Source of the DNA: Actinoplanes sp. N902-109
GTDB taxonomy: Bacteria > Actinomycetota > Actinomycetes > Mycobacteriales > Micromonosporaceae
Length of the DNA: 64,000 bases
Assembly (NCBI RefSeq): GCF_000389965.1
Contig: NC_021191.1
Coordinates: forward strand, 8,991,501-9,055,500
Reading direction: 5' to 3'
Below are positions 50,932 to 59,362 of the stretch, in pieces; the stretch's first letter is position 1, and every line of letters begins with the position of its first letter. The notes beneath the pieces are model-generated. The model saw only the letters and a program-made list of their open reading frames with translations, was not told the DNA's origin and ran no database searches. Made by a program: the position numbers and the translations under genes.

Positions 50932-52070
50932 GACCGGCTCGCCCCCGGGATGCGCGCCCGCACGACGTAGCCGGCACCGGCCGGACCGGCATGGAACTCG
51001 CCGCCCAGCACGTCGACGCGCTCGCGCAGCCCGGCAAGACCGCGGCCGCTGCCACCGGGGGAAGCGGTGCGCCGGCCGGTGCCGTCGGTGCGGACTTCCA
51101 CGGCGATCTCCTCGGGGCCGCGGTCGACGTGCACCACGGTGCGGCAGCCGTGGGCGTACTTGAGGGCGTTGGTCAGAGCTTCCTGCACCACGCGGTAGAT
51201 GACGAACTCGGCGCTGCCGACCGGCTCGGCCGCGGCGCCCGCCTCGGTGAACTCCACCGGCTGCCCGGCCGCGCGGGTCTGCTGCACGAGCGCGCTCAGG
51301 TCGCCGGCCACCGGGGTGGCGGAGTGGTCCGGGTTGAGCACGTCGAGCAGGTGCCGCAGGTCGGTGATGGCCCGCCGGCCGGTGTCGGTGATTGCGGTCA
51401 GCGTCTCGTCCAGGCGTTCCGGCGCGGCGGTCAGGTAGCGGGCGGCTTCGGCCTGCACGACCATCGCCGTCACGTGATGGGTTACGACATCGTGCAGCTC
51501 ACGGGCGATGCGGGTGCGCTCGGCGGTGCGGGTGGCCGCGGCGATGTGCCGGCGGCGGTCGGCCTCGGCGGCCCGGGTCGAGCGCAGCCACGACCCGACG
51601 CCCCACGACAGCACCATGCCGAGGTAGAAGACGACATAGCCCTCGACGCTCTCCGGGGCGCCGTGCCGGTCGACCGCGATCGCCAGCGGCACAAACCCGG
51701 CGGAGAGGAGCACAGCGACCAGCCGCCGGTGCCGGACGAGGTGGGCACCGGCGCTGAACAAGGCGATGGGCAGCGCGGTCGCGGCGAACACGTGATAGTC
51801 GCGCACCCCGTCGACGGCGAACCCGGCAGCAACCAGCACGACGCAGACGGCGGGCCGGCGCCGCCGCATGATCAACGGCAGGCTCTCCAGTGCCACGACC
51901 AGGTAGGCAAGACCGTCGAACGGCCGGGCCGGCAGGTCACCGACCTCGGTGCCGTGCCCGTGCATCGCCGGGAGGAGGGACACCGCACCGAGCAGCAGAG
52001 CCAGCGGGAGATCCCGGAGCGTGACGTCGGTGCGCCGCCACAGCTCCGGGAGCTGCCGGAACTCGATCAC
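50928..52070 (-). CDS. HisKA_3-type sensor histidine kinase
   Basis: A 380-residue kinase from GTG 52070. Four to five membrane helices occupy the first ~165 residues with little extracytoplasmic sequence, so it probably senses within the membrane. The H-box is RTRIARELHDVVTHHVTAMVVQAE (the HisKA_3 HDxxxH form). The ATPase domain has VIYRVVQEALTNALKYAHG and GRGLAGLRERVDVLGGEF. It overlaps the CPBP gene upstream (GTGA) and the response regulator downstream by 4 bp, so all three are translationally coupled. Confidence 0.93.
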   Translation of the reverse strand: MIEFRQLPELWRRTDVTLRDLPLALLLGAVSLLPAMHGHGTEVGDLPARPFDGLAYLVVALESLPLIMRRRRPAVCVVLVAAGFAVDGVRDYHVFAATALPIALFSAGAHLVRHRRLVAVLLSAGFVPLAIAVDRHGAPESVEGYVVFYLGMVLSWGVGSWLRSTRAAEADRRRHIAAATRTAERTRIARELHDVVTHHVTAMVVQAEAARYLTAAPERLDETLTAITDTGRRAITDLRHLLDVLNPDHSATPVAGDLSALVQQTRAAGQPVEFTEAGAAAEPVGSAEFVIYRVVQEALTNALKYAHGCRTVVHVDRGPEEIAVEVRTDGTGRRTASPGGSGRGLAGLRERVDVLGGEFHAGPAGAGYVVRARIPGASRS

Positions 52071-52903
52071 CGGGAGAGCGTAGCGGGCGCGGCGGCCGGG
52101 ACGCTGCGCCGGCGGCGGGACACCAGGTGACCGCGGCGGTGAGCCAGCCAGAGGAACGCCGCGGTCAGCGCGATGCCCGCCGCGAGGGTGTACAGGCTCG
52201 CCTCCGGACCGAAATCGCCCCCGCTGACCAGCGCCGGGCCGGACAGCACGCCGTCCAGCAGCCCCTTGGGCGCGTCGGTGCCCGAGACCTGGGTGCCGAA
52301 CAGGCCGCCCTCGGCGAAGTTCCAGGCGAAGTGCAGGCCGATCGGCACCCACAGCTTGCGGGTCGCGGCGTACGCGGCGGCGAGCATGGCCCCGGCCTCC
52401 ACCGCGATGGCGACGGCACCCCACAGCGTGGCGTGCTCGTTGAACAGGTGCATCAGGCCGAACAGGGTGCTGGTCAGGGCGAGCGACCACCACGTACCGG
52501 CGCGTTCCTCGAGGATCCGGAAGAGGATGCCGCGGAAGATCACCTCCTCGGTCACGGCGGCCGCGGCCATGAAGCCGAACAAGGCGATCGCCCCGGTCAC
52601 CGAACCCCAGCCGGTGACGCGGTAGTCGCCGAGCAGCGCGATGGTGCCGATGACCGCCCCGAACATGGCCAGGCCGATCAGCATCCCGCGGCCCAGGGCC
52701 CGGCCGGCACCCGACCTGGCGACCTCGGTGGGGGCGCGGTGCTCGCTTCTGCGGACCACCCATCCGTACGCGAGCAGCGTCGCCACCGCCGTCACGAGCC
52801 CGAGCACCAGGGTGAGCACGGGGTTCCACTGCACCGCGCCGACGGCCAGGCTGCCGGCCAGGGCGACCAGACCGACTGCCACGAACTGCTGCACCACACG
52901 CAT
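52067..52903 (-). CDS. CPBP family intramembrane metalloprotease
   Basis: A protein of 278 residues from ATG 52903, chosen for AAGGAG 6 bases upstream; the open frame extends 27 codons further. It has about eight membrane helices. The CPBP motifs are AVTEEVIFRGILFRIL (Glu-Glu and Arg), LFGLMHLFNEH and GLHFAWNF (His). CPBP proteases act inside the membrane and include CAAX-processing and bacteriocin-immunity enzymes. It heads an operon with a two-component system. A role in releasing a signal for the kinase is possible but not shown. Confidence 0.9.
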   Translation of the reverse strand: MRVVQQFVAVGLVALAGSLAVGAVQWNPVLTLVLGLVTAVATLLAYGWVVRRSEHRAPTEVARSGAGRALGRGMLIGLAMFGAVIGTIALLGDYRVTGWGSVTGAIALFGFMAAAAVTEEVIFRGILFRILEERAGTWWSLALTSTLFGLMHLFNEHATLWGAVAIAVEAGAMLAAAYAATRKLWVPIGLHFAWNFAEGGLFGTQVSGTDAPKGLLDGVLSGPALVSGGDFGPEASLYTLAAGIALTAAFLWLAHRRGHLVSRRRRSVPAAAPATLSR

Positions 52904-53129
52904 GACGACTCCTTCACCGGATCGCGCGGCCGGGGCGTCGCGGCTACGTCGAACGTTATGGATTCGCCGGTCGGGAATCGTCACCTCGCGGTGGACACTT
53001 GCGAGTAGCTCTCCGGGGGGACACGGGACAGCCGTGTCGAGCGACTACCGCGGTCCAGGAGCCATCGACCGTGACCTCGGAGCGTGCTTACTAGCAAGAT
53101 CTGAACATCACTGCGGAAGAGTGCCCGTC

Positions 53130-53693
53130 ATGTCATACCGAAAGCGCTTCGCCGTGGTGACCGTCAGCCTCGCCTTCCTGCTCACCGGCTGTTCCGCCGG
53201 GAGCGCCGAGCAGGACGCGCCGCAGGTGGCTACGTTGCAGAGCGAGGCGGCGACAGCCAGTGCCCCCGCCGACGATCAGCGGCCGGTATATCCGATCGAT
53301 GCCACTGACGATCAGATCGTATCGATCGCCAAGCCGTGGGCCGACTGCCTGAAGAAGGAGGGGGCAAAGAAACCGGACGAGGCCGTGATGCTGATTCAGA
53401 AGGGCGGCGACGTCGAGGATCTGGGCCGGATCGGGTCCGAGTCGGATGCGGCCGCGTGGAAGGCCTGCGCGTCGCAACAGCCGGAGTCGGCCGAGCAGCA
53501 TCAGTTGCGGACCAACCCGACCGAATTCCAGGACAATCAGCGCGAATGGTATCGGTGTGCTCAAGCGGCTGGTTACAAACTGACCGCCCCCGATCCGCAG
53601 ACCGGGCAGTTCGGCATCACCGAGGTCGGCCCGAACGGCGACTTCGGCTCGGAGAAGATGCAGGAGTGCCGCCGCCAGGCATTCGCGAACTGA
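53130..53693 (+). CDS. Hypothetical lipoprotein
   Basis: A 187-residue lipoprotein with lipobox LLTGC (Cys at about 21). The mature part contains cysteine/tryptophan motifs PWADCLKKEG, AAWKACASQQPE and REWYRCAQAAGY, a pattern seen in small actinobacterial envelope lipoproteins encoded beside OmpR/ABC operons. No enzymatic motif is present. The response-regulator gene starts 19 bp downstream, so it is the first gene of that operon. Confidence 0.8.
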   Translation: MSYRKRFAVVTVSLAFLLTGCSAGSAEQDAPQVATLQSEAATASAPADDQRPVYPIDATDDQIVSIAKPWADCLKKEGAKKPDEAVMLIQKGGDVEDLGRIGSESDAAAWKACASQQPESAEQHQLRTNPTEFQDNQREWYRCAQAAGYKLTAPDPQTGQFGITEVGPNGDFGSEKMQECRRQAFAN

Positions 53694-53712
53694 CCCGCGG
53701 CGCGACCCCGTT

Positions 53713-54411
53713 ATGGTCTTGGCCGTGGGCGGATATCTGCTGGTGGCGGAGGACGACAAGGGCCAGGCCGAAGTGCTCCGGCGCTATCTGACCGCCGAGG
53801 GCTACGAGACCGTTGTGGTGCACGACGGACTGGCCACGCTTGCTCACGTACGGCGGCGCAGCCCGGATCTTCTCGTCCTGGACGTGATGATGCCGGGGCT
53901 GGACGGGCTGAGCGTAGCCCGGATCCTGCGGGCCGAGTCGGCGGTCCCGATCCTGATGCTGACGGCCCGGGCCGGTGAGGACAATCTGCTCGCCGGCCTG
54001 GACGGCGGCGCGGACGACTACCTGACGAAGCCCTACAGCCCGCGCGAGCTGACCGCACGGGCCCGGGCGTTGCTCCGGCGCAGCAAGAACCGTCCGGATG
54101 AGACGGTGCTGACCGTCGGGAAGCTCGTCATCGACGTCGGCCGGCACCAGGTGCACGCTGACGGCGAGCCGGTGCAGTGCACACCGGGCGAGTTCGCCAT
54201 CCTGGCCGCGCTGGCCGGCCAGCCGGAGCGGGTGTTCACCCGAGCCCAGCTGCTGGAACACACCAACGGGGTGGAGCGGGACTCGGTGGAACGCACCATC
54301 GACGTTCATGTTCTCAACCTGCGACGCAAGATCGAACCGAATCCGAAGCGGCCGGCCCGGCTCGTGACGGTGTACGGGATCGGCTACAAGCTGACCGTGG
54401 GCCCGGCGTGA
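53713..54411 (+). CDS. OmpR-family response regulator
   Basis: A 232-residue regulator. The receiver has YLLVAEDDKGQ, LLVLDVMMPGLDG (phospho-Asp) and DYLTKPYS (Lys). The winged helix is CTPGEFAILAALAGQPERVFTRAQLLEHTNG with DVHVLNLRRKIE. A GTG at 53725 is a possible later start. The stop overlaps the kinase start (GTGA). It probably controls its own operon, including the ABC transporter downstream. Confidence 0.94.
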   Translation: MVLAVGGYLLVAEDDKGQAEVLRRYLTAEGYETVVVHDGLATLAHVRRRSPDLLVLDVMMPGLDGLSVARILRAESAVPILMLTARAGEDNLLAGLDGGADDYLTKPYSPRELTARARALLRRSKNRPDETVLTVGKLVIDVGRHQVHADGEPVQCTPGEFAILAALAGQPERVFTRAQLLEHTNGVERDSVERTIDVHVLNLRRKIEPNPKRPARLVTVYGIGYKLTVGPA

Positions 54412-56174
54412 TCCGCGTACCCCGGCACCGCAGTCTGATCCTTCGCCTGCTGGTCACCTCGGCGGCGATTGCGATCGCCGCCGTCGTGGCGACGACCTGG
54501 CTGGCCGCCCAGTCCACCTCACAGACGATCCAGCAGGAGATCGGGCAGTCGCTGAGCGACGACAAGAGCGTGTACGACGAACTGCTCACCTACGCCGCCA
54601 CGCACCGCGACTGGTCGCAGGTCCAGCCGCTGGTCGCCGACCGGGCCCGCGCCCTGGGCCGCCGGATCACCCTGATGAACGAGAAGCGGCAGGTGATCGT
54701 CGATTCGGCGGCCGGCCCGTCGCTGGAACTCGCCCGGCCTTCCGCACTCGTGGATCCGCTGGCGGTGGATCTGGCGCTGACCGGGCGTACCGAACACATC
54801 GATCCTCGGGTCGTCGGCCCTTACCGGCTGACACCCGCCGACCAGAAGCGGATCCGCCAGCAACTGGACCGGTCGCTGGAGTGCGTCCACAGTTTCGGCA
54901 GCGAGGCGATCGTCACGACGGGGCCACACGGGCGTCCGAAGCTCTCGATCACCCGGGTGGCCAAGGACCCGTACCTGTGCTCACTCGTTCCCGACCTGAC
55001 CCGGAGCGAACGAAGGCCGCTGGAGGCGCTGCGGAAACTCGTCGCCGACTGTGCGGACGACCGGGCCGTCACGCTCACCCCGGACCTTGTCGTCACCGTC
55101 CTCGACCCGATCAAGGACGTGCCGATCCCGGACCGGACGGAGCGGGCCGCCCACTGCCTCGACAGCGCTCGGTTCACCCAGCTCCAGTCGTACGTCGCGC
55201 CGCCCGCGCTGCTCTTCGTGACCGGCCCGGAGGGTCCGGCCGCCCCGCCGGTGTCCCCGTTCTCCCAGCGCAACCTCGTGCGTCTCGGCACCACCACAGC
55301 TGTGGTGCTGGTCCTTGCCGTGCTGGTCACCGTCGTGGTCGGCGGCCGGCTGGTCCGGCCGTTGCGGGCGCTGACCGAGGCGGCCCGGCAGCCCGGCGGG
55401 CATCAGCGGGTGCCGGTGACCGGCAAGGACGAGATCGCCCTCCTGGCGGTCGCCCTCAACGAGATGGCCGAGCACCGCGAGCACTCCGAGGAGCAGCGCA
55501 AGGCCATGGTCAACGATGTCGCGCACGAATTGCGCAACCCGCTGACCAACATCCGCAACTGGCTCGAGGCAGCACAGGACGGCCTGGCCACGATCGACGG
55601 CCCGCTCCTGACGTTGCTGTACGACGAGACCGTGCACCTGCAACACATCGTCGACGATCTGCGGGACCTGGCCGCCGCGGACGCCGGCAGCCTGCGGATG
55701 CACCCCGAACCGATGCACCTCGACGACGCGATCGAGCAGGTTCTCGAGGTGCACAGCCCGAGCGCCGCGGCCGCCGGGGTGTCGCTGACCCTCCACTTCG
55801 ACGGCGAACCCCTGGTTGTCGCCGACCCGGTGCGGTTGCGTCAACTCGTCGGCAACCTGCTGTCCAATGCCATCCGGCACAGCAACCGCGGCGATACAGT
55901 CGCGGTGCGGGCATCCGCCGACGCGGGCCGGCTGACGATCGCGGTGGCCGACACCGGCGAGGGGATCGCCGAGCCGGACCTGCCGAAGGTCTTCGACCGG
56001 TTCTGGCGGGCCGACAGGTCGCGCACCCGCGCCACCGGCGGCAGCGGCCTGGGCCTGCCGATCGCCCGCAAGATCGCCGAGGCGCACGGCGGGGACATCA
56101 CGGTGGAGAGCACGCTGGGTGCCGGTACGACGTTCACCGTCACCCTGATCGAACAACCTCCGCCGACGACCTGA
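54408..56174 (+). CDS. Sensor histidine kinase with large extracytoplasmic domain
   Basis: A 588-residue kinase. TM1 is at about 12-32. A ~260-residue extracytoplasmic sensor follows, with paired cysteines (LECVHSFG, YLCSLVP, ADCADD, AHCLDS). TM2 is at about 295-318, then HAMP, H-box NDVAHELRNPLTNIRNWLE, N box LVGNLLSNAIRHSNRG and G2 GGSGLGLPIARKIAE. The four cysteines in the sensor may form disulfides. It is co-encoded with an OmpR regulator and a MacB-like transporter, consistent with sensing envelope stress or an antibiotic. Confidence 0.93.
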   Translation: MIRVPRHRSLILRLLVTSAAIAIAAVVATTWLAAQSTSQTIQQEIGQSLSDDKSVYDELLTYAATHRDWSQVQPLVADRARALGRRITLMNEKRQVIVDSAAGPSLELARPSALVDPLAVDLALTGRTEHIDPRVVGPYRLTPADQKRIRQQLDRSLECVHSFGSEAIVTTGPHGRPKLSITRVAKDPYLCSLVPDLTRSERRPLEALRKLVADCADDRAVTLTPDLVVTVLDPIKDVPIPDRTERAAHCLDSARFTQLQSYVAPPALLFVTGPEGPAAPPVSPFSQRNLVRLGTTTAVVLVLAVLVTVVVGGRLVRPLRALTEAARQPGGHQRVPVTGKDEIALLAVALNEMAEHREHSEEQRKAMVNDVAHELRNPLTNIRNWLEAAQDGLATIDGPLLTLLYDETVHLQHIVDDLRDLAAADAGSLRMHPEPMHLDDAIEQVLEVHSPSAAAAGVSLTLHFDGEPLVVADPVRLRQLVGNLLSNAIRHSNRGDTVAVRASADAGRLTIAVADTGEGIAEPDLPKVFDRFWRADRSRTRATGGSGLGLPIARKIAEAHGGDITVESTLGAGTTFTVTLIEQPPPTT

Positions 56175-56216
56175 GGTCTAACAGGATCCTGATGTCGAGG
56201 CGTCAGGATCGCGGAC

Positions 56217-57383
56217 ATGAGTAGGAGCCGACGACTGCCGATCGTTCTCGCGGTGGTCCTGATCGTGGGGGCGACGGTCGTCGTGGCCCGGTGGGTACGG
56301 CACCGTGACGAGGCGGGCGAACCGGCGGCGCCGCCATCGGCTCTGGCCACCGCGGAGCTCGTCCGGCAGGACATGTCCACGAGCGTCTCGATGCCCGGCC
56401 GGCTGGGACACGGAACCGCCCTGCCGGTGAAGGGCAGCCGTCCCGGCATTCTCACCTGGTTACCGTCGCCGGGCACGACGCTGAAACGTGGCAGGACGCT
56501 CTACCGGGTCAACGACGAGCCAGTTCCGCTGTTCTACGGCAGCACCCCGCTCTTCCGTGAGCTGGACACGGTCGGCACCGTTGGCCGTGACGTGCGCGTG
56601 GTGGCCGACAACCTCCAAGCTCTCGGCTATGCGGTGGGCAGGCGTTACCAGCCCGGTGAGCGCGTACGGCAGACGACCCCCGTGACCGCGCAGGAACACA
56701 GCGCTCCGGCCGTGCAGAATTCTCCGGCCCCCGGCACCGCCTCCGTGACGACCTGGGTGACGGTGCGCAAGGGCGAGGACGTGCTCACGCCGACGCTGAT
56801 CCAGGCGATCAAACAGTGGCGCGACCATGTCGGGCTCCCCGCCTCGGGCTCGCTGGGAATCGGTGACGTCGCGGTGCTGCACGGGGCGGTGCGCGTGGAA
56901 AGCACCACCGCGCAGGTCGGCGACAACGCCGAGACGGCGATCCTGACCGTCACCTCCACCAGCAAGGTCATCACTGTCGACGTCGAGCCCGCCGCGGCCA
57001 CCGGCATGAGACCGGGCATCAAGGTCAAGATCCGGCTGCCGGACGACAGAACGGTGCCCGGGAAGGTGCAAGGCGTCTCCACCGCGGTGACCGACGACCC
57101 CGACGGTGCACCGAAACTCGCCCTGACCGTCACGCCGGACGTACCGGCTGCCGTCACGAAGCTGGACACCGCACCGGTCGAGGTGACCTTTCCCGGGGAA
57201 ACTCGCAGCGACGTCCTGGCCGCACCCGTCGGTGCGTTGGTCGCTCTTGCCGAGGGCGGCTACGCCGTACAGGTGGCCGGCGGAGCGCTGGTCAAGGTGG
57301 AGACCGGCATCTTCGCCGGTGGGCTGGTCGAGGTCAGTGGCGCCGGCGTGACCGAGGGCACCCACGTGGTGACCACCTCGTGA
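56217..57383 (+). CDS. Membrane-fusion (HlyD/MacA-like) protein with peptidoglycan-binding-like insert
   Basis: A 388-residue protein with an N-terminal membrane anchor (LPIVLAVVLIVGATVVVARW). A biotinyl/lipoyl-like segment (RPGILTWLPSPGTTLKRGRTLYRVNDEPV) and a helical peptidoglycan-binding-like insert (DVRVVADNLQALGYAVG, LIQAIKQWRDHVGLPASGSLG) are followed by beta-barrel adaptor domains. In Gram-positive MacAB-type systems such proteins link the ABC permease to the wall. The ABC ATPase gene starts 4 bp before its stop. Confidence 0.85.
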   Translation: MSRSRRLPIVLAVVLIVGATVVVARWVRHRDEAGEPAAPPSALATAELVRQDMSTSVSMPGRLGHGTALPVKGSRPGILTWLPSPGTTLKRGRTLYRVNDEPVPLFYGSTPLFRELDTVGTVGRDVRVVADNLQALGYAVGRRYQPGERVRQTTPVTAQEHSAPAVQNSPAPGTASVTTWVTVRKGEDVLTPTLIQAIKQWRDHVGLPASGSLGIGDVAVLHGAVRVESTTAQVGDNAETAILTVTSTSKVITVDVEPAAATGMRPGIKVKIRLPDDRTVPGKVQGVSTAVTDDPDGAPKLALTVTPDVPAAVTKLDTAPVEVTFPGETRSDVLAAPVGALVALAEGGYAVQVAGGALVKVETGIFAGGLVEVSGAGVTEGTHVVTTS

Positions 57384-58075
57384 CCGTCCATGACTCCCGC
57401 GCCGTTGCGACGCCGGTGCTGGCCGTACGGGACGTCAGCATGGTCTATCCCGGTGGCGTGACCGCTCTCGACCAGGTGTCGCTGACCATCCGCCAGGGCG
57501 AACTGCTGGCCATTGTCGGCCCGTCCGGATCGGGGAAATCCACCCTGCTCAACGTCATGGGCACGCTGGACCGCCCGACCTCCGGCACCGTGCTGGTCGG
57601 CGGGGAGGACGTCGCCGGCCTCTCCGACCGGCGCCTGTCGGAGCTGCGCGGCCTGCGGCTGGGCTTCGTGTTCCAGCAGTTCCATCTGAGCGCCGGGCTG
57701 ACCGCGACGGAGAACGTCGCCGCCGGCCTGCTCTACGCCGGCGTGCCGCGACGGCATCGCCGCCCGATGGCGCGGGAGGCCCTCGCCCGGGTCGGCCTGG
57801 CCCACCGCCTGCACCACCGTCCCCATCAGCTCTCCGGCGGCGAGCGGCAACGGGTGGCCATCGCCCGCGCCGTGGTCAACAATCCCGGCCTCGTGCTGGC
57901 GGACGAACCCACCGGTGCTCTCGACACCCGCACCGGTTCGGCCGTGCTCGACCTGCTGCGCCGGTTGAACGCCGAAGGAGCCACGATCGCTGTCATCACC
58001 CACGACCGGGACATCGCCGCCGCCCTGCCGCGTCGCGTCGAGATCCGGGACGGCCGTCTGGTGTCCGACGCATGA
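57380..58075 (+). CDS. ABC transporter ATP-binding protein, MacB/LolD type
   Basis: A 231-residue ATPase. Walker A is IVGPSGSGKSTLLNVMGTLD, the Q-loop is FVFQQFHLSAGLT, the signature is LSGGERQRVAIARA, Walker B is LVLADEPTGALD and the switch histidine is VITHDRD. It starts at a GTG overlapping the adaptor stop and overlaps the permease ATG by 4 bp. Together these form a tripartite exporter, or a mechanotransmission-type MacB machine. Confidence 0.95.
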   Translation: MTVHDSRAVATPVLAVRDVSMVYPGGVTALDQVSLTIRQGELLAIVGPSGSGKSTLLNVMGTLDRPTSGTVLVGGEDVAGLSDRRLSELRGLRLGFVFQQFHLSAGLTATENVAAGLLYAGVPRRHRRPMAREALARVGLAHRLHHRPHQLSGGERQRVAIARAVVNNPGLVLADEPTGALDTRTGSAVLDLLRRLNAEGATIAVITHDRDIAAALPRRVEIRDGRLVSDA

Positions 58076-59235
58076 GACTCAAGCCGCTGGACCTGCTCGA
58101 ACTCGGGCTGCTCGGCGTCCGTACCCGGCGGGCGCGGGCCGCTCTGTCAGCGCTGGGCATCGCGATTGGCATCGCCACCATGGTGGTGGTGACCGGCATC
58201 CCCGCGTCGAGCGGCGCCGCCCTGCACCATCGACTGGCCGCGCTGGGCGTCGACATGCTGCAGATCGTCCCCGCCCAGCAGGATCCGCCGATCACGCTGC
58301 CCGCCGAGTCGGTGGCGATGGTGCAGCGGATCGGTCCCGTGACCGCGGTCAGCGCCGTAGCCGCCACCTCGGCACTGGTACGCCGCTCGGACCGCCTCGA
58401 CCCGGCCGACGGCTCCGGCCTGACCGTCCGCGCCGCCCGCTCCGACCTGCTCGACGTGCTGCACGCACGGGTCAGATCCGGGCACTGGCTCACCGCGGCC
58501 GAGCAGCGTTACCCCGCCGTCGTCCTCGGCTCGGTAGCGGCCGTACGGCTCGGCTTCGACGCCCCCGGCCAGCAGGTCGTCATCGGCAACCGCCCCTTCA
58601 CGGTGACCGGCATCCTGGACACGGTGGCCCTGTCACCCGACATCGATCGGTCCGTGCTCGTCGGCTGGGAGACCGCACGAACGGTCCTCGGCTACCGGGG
58701 CGGCCCCACCATGATGTTCGTCCGGGCCCGGGAAGAATCGGTGGAGGCGGTACGGGACGTACTGCCGGCAACCGTGTACCCGGAACGCCCCGACACGGTC
58801 GCCGTCACGCGGCCGTCTGACGCCCTGGCCGCGAAACGCGCCACCGAGTCGACCTTCTCCGTGCTCATGCTCGCCCTCGCGGCGGTGGCCCTGCTGGTCG
58901 GCGGGGTCGGCGTGGCCAACACGATGGTCATCTCGGTCCTGGAACGCCGCGCCGAGATCGGCCTGCGCAGAGCCCTGGGCAGCAGCCGAGGACAGATACG
59001 GGTCCAATTCCTGACCGAGGCGGTGATCCTGTCCGCCCTCGGCGGCGCCAGCGGCGTTGTGCTGGGACTACTGCTCACGGCCGGTTATGCCGGCTATCAG
59101 GAATGGCCGCTGGTTCTGCCCCTGCCGACGGTGCTCGCCGGCCTGGCCGGCTCCATCGTGGTCGGTACGGTGGCCGGCGTCTATCCGTCCGTCCACGCCG
59201 CCCGGCTGACCCCCACCGAAGCCCTCGCCTCGTGA
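58072..59235 (+). CDS. FtsX/MacB-type ABC permease
   Basis: A 387-residue permease with one N-terminal membrane helix (ALSALGIAIGIATMVVVTG), a ~200-residue extracytoplasmic MacB periplasmic-core-like domain, and three C-terminal helices with VLERRAEIGLRRALGSSRGQIRVQFLTEAVILS (the conserved FtsX cytosolic loop). It ends the operon. No clear terminator was seen in the 127 bp to the convergent MFS gene. Confidence 0.93.
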   Translation: MRLKPLDLLELGLLGVRTRRARAALSALGIAIGIATMVVVTGIPASSGAALHHRLAALGVDMLQIVPAQQDPPITLPAESVAMVQRIGPVTAVSAVAATSALVRRSDRLDPADGSGLTVRAARSDLLDVLHARVRSGHWLTAAEQRYPAVVLGSVAAVRLGFDAPGQQVVIGNRPFTVTGILDTVALSPDIDRSVLVGWETARTVLGYRGGPTMMFVRAREESVEAVRDVLPATVYPERPDTVAVTRPSDALAAKRATESTFSVLMLALAAVALLVGGVGVANTMVISVLERRAEIGLRRALGSSRGQIRVQFLTEAVILSALGGASGVVLGLLLTAGYAGYQEWPLVLPLPTVLAGLAGSIVVGTVAGVYPSVHAARLTPTEALAS

Positions 59236-59362
59236 CGGCTCCGGGCCACACATCGGCCAGGTGAGGCAGTACCCCGCTGTGGGATCTGCTGGTGTACCGG
59301 GCTGCCGGGCTGGACCCGGCCTCCCGTGCGGACGAGGGCCGACCGCTGACGTCCCCATCCTT

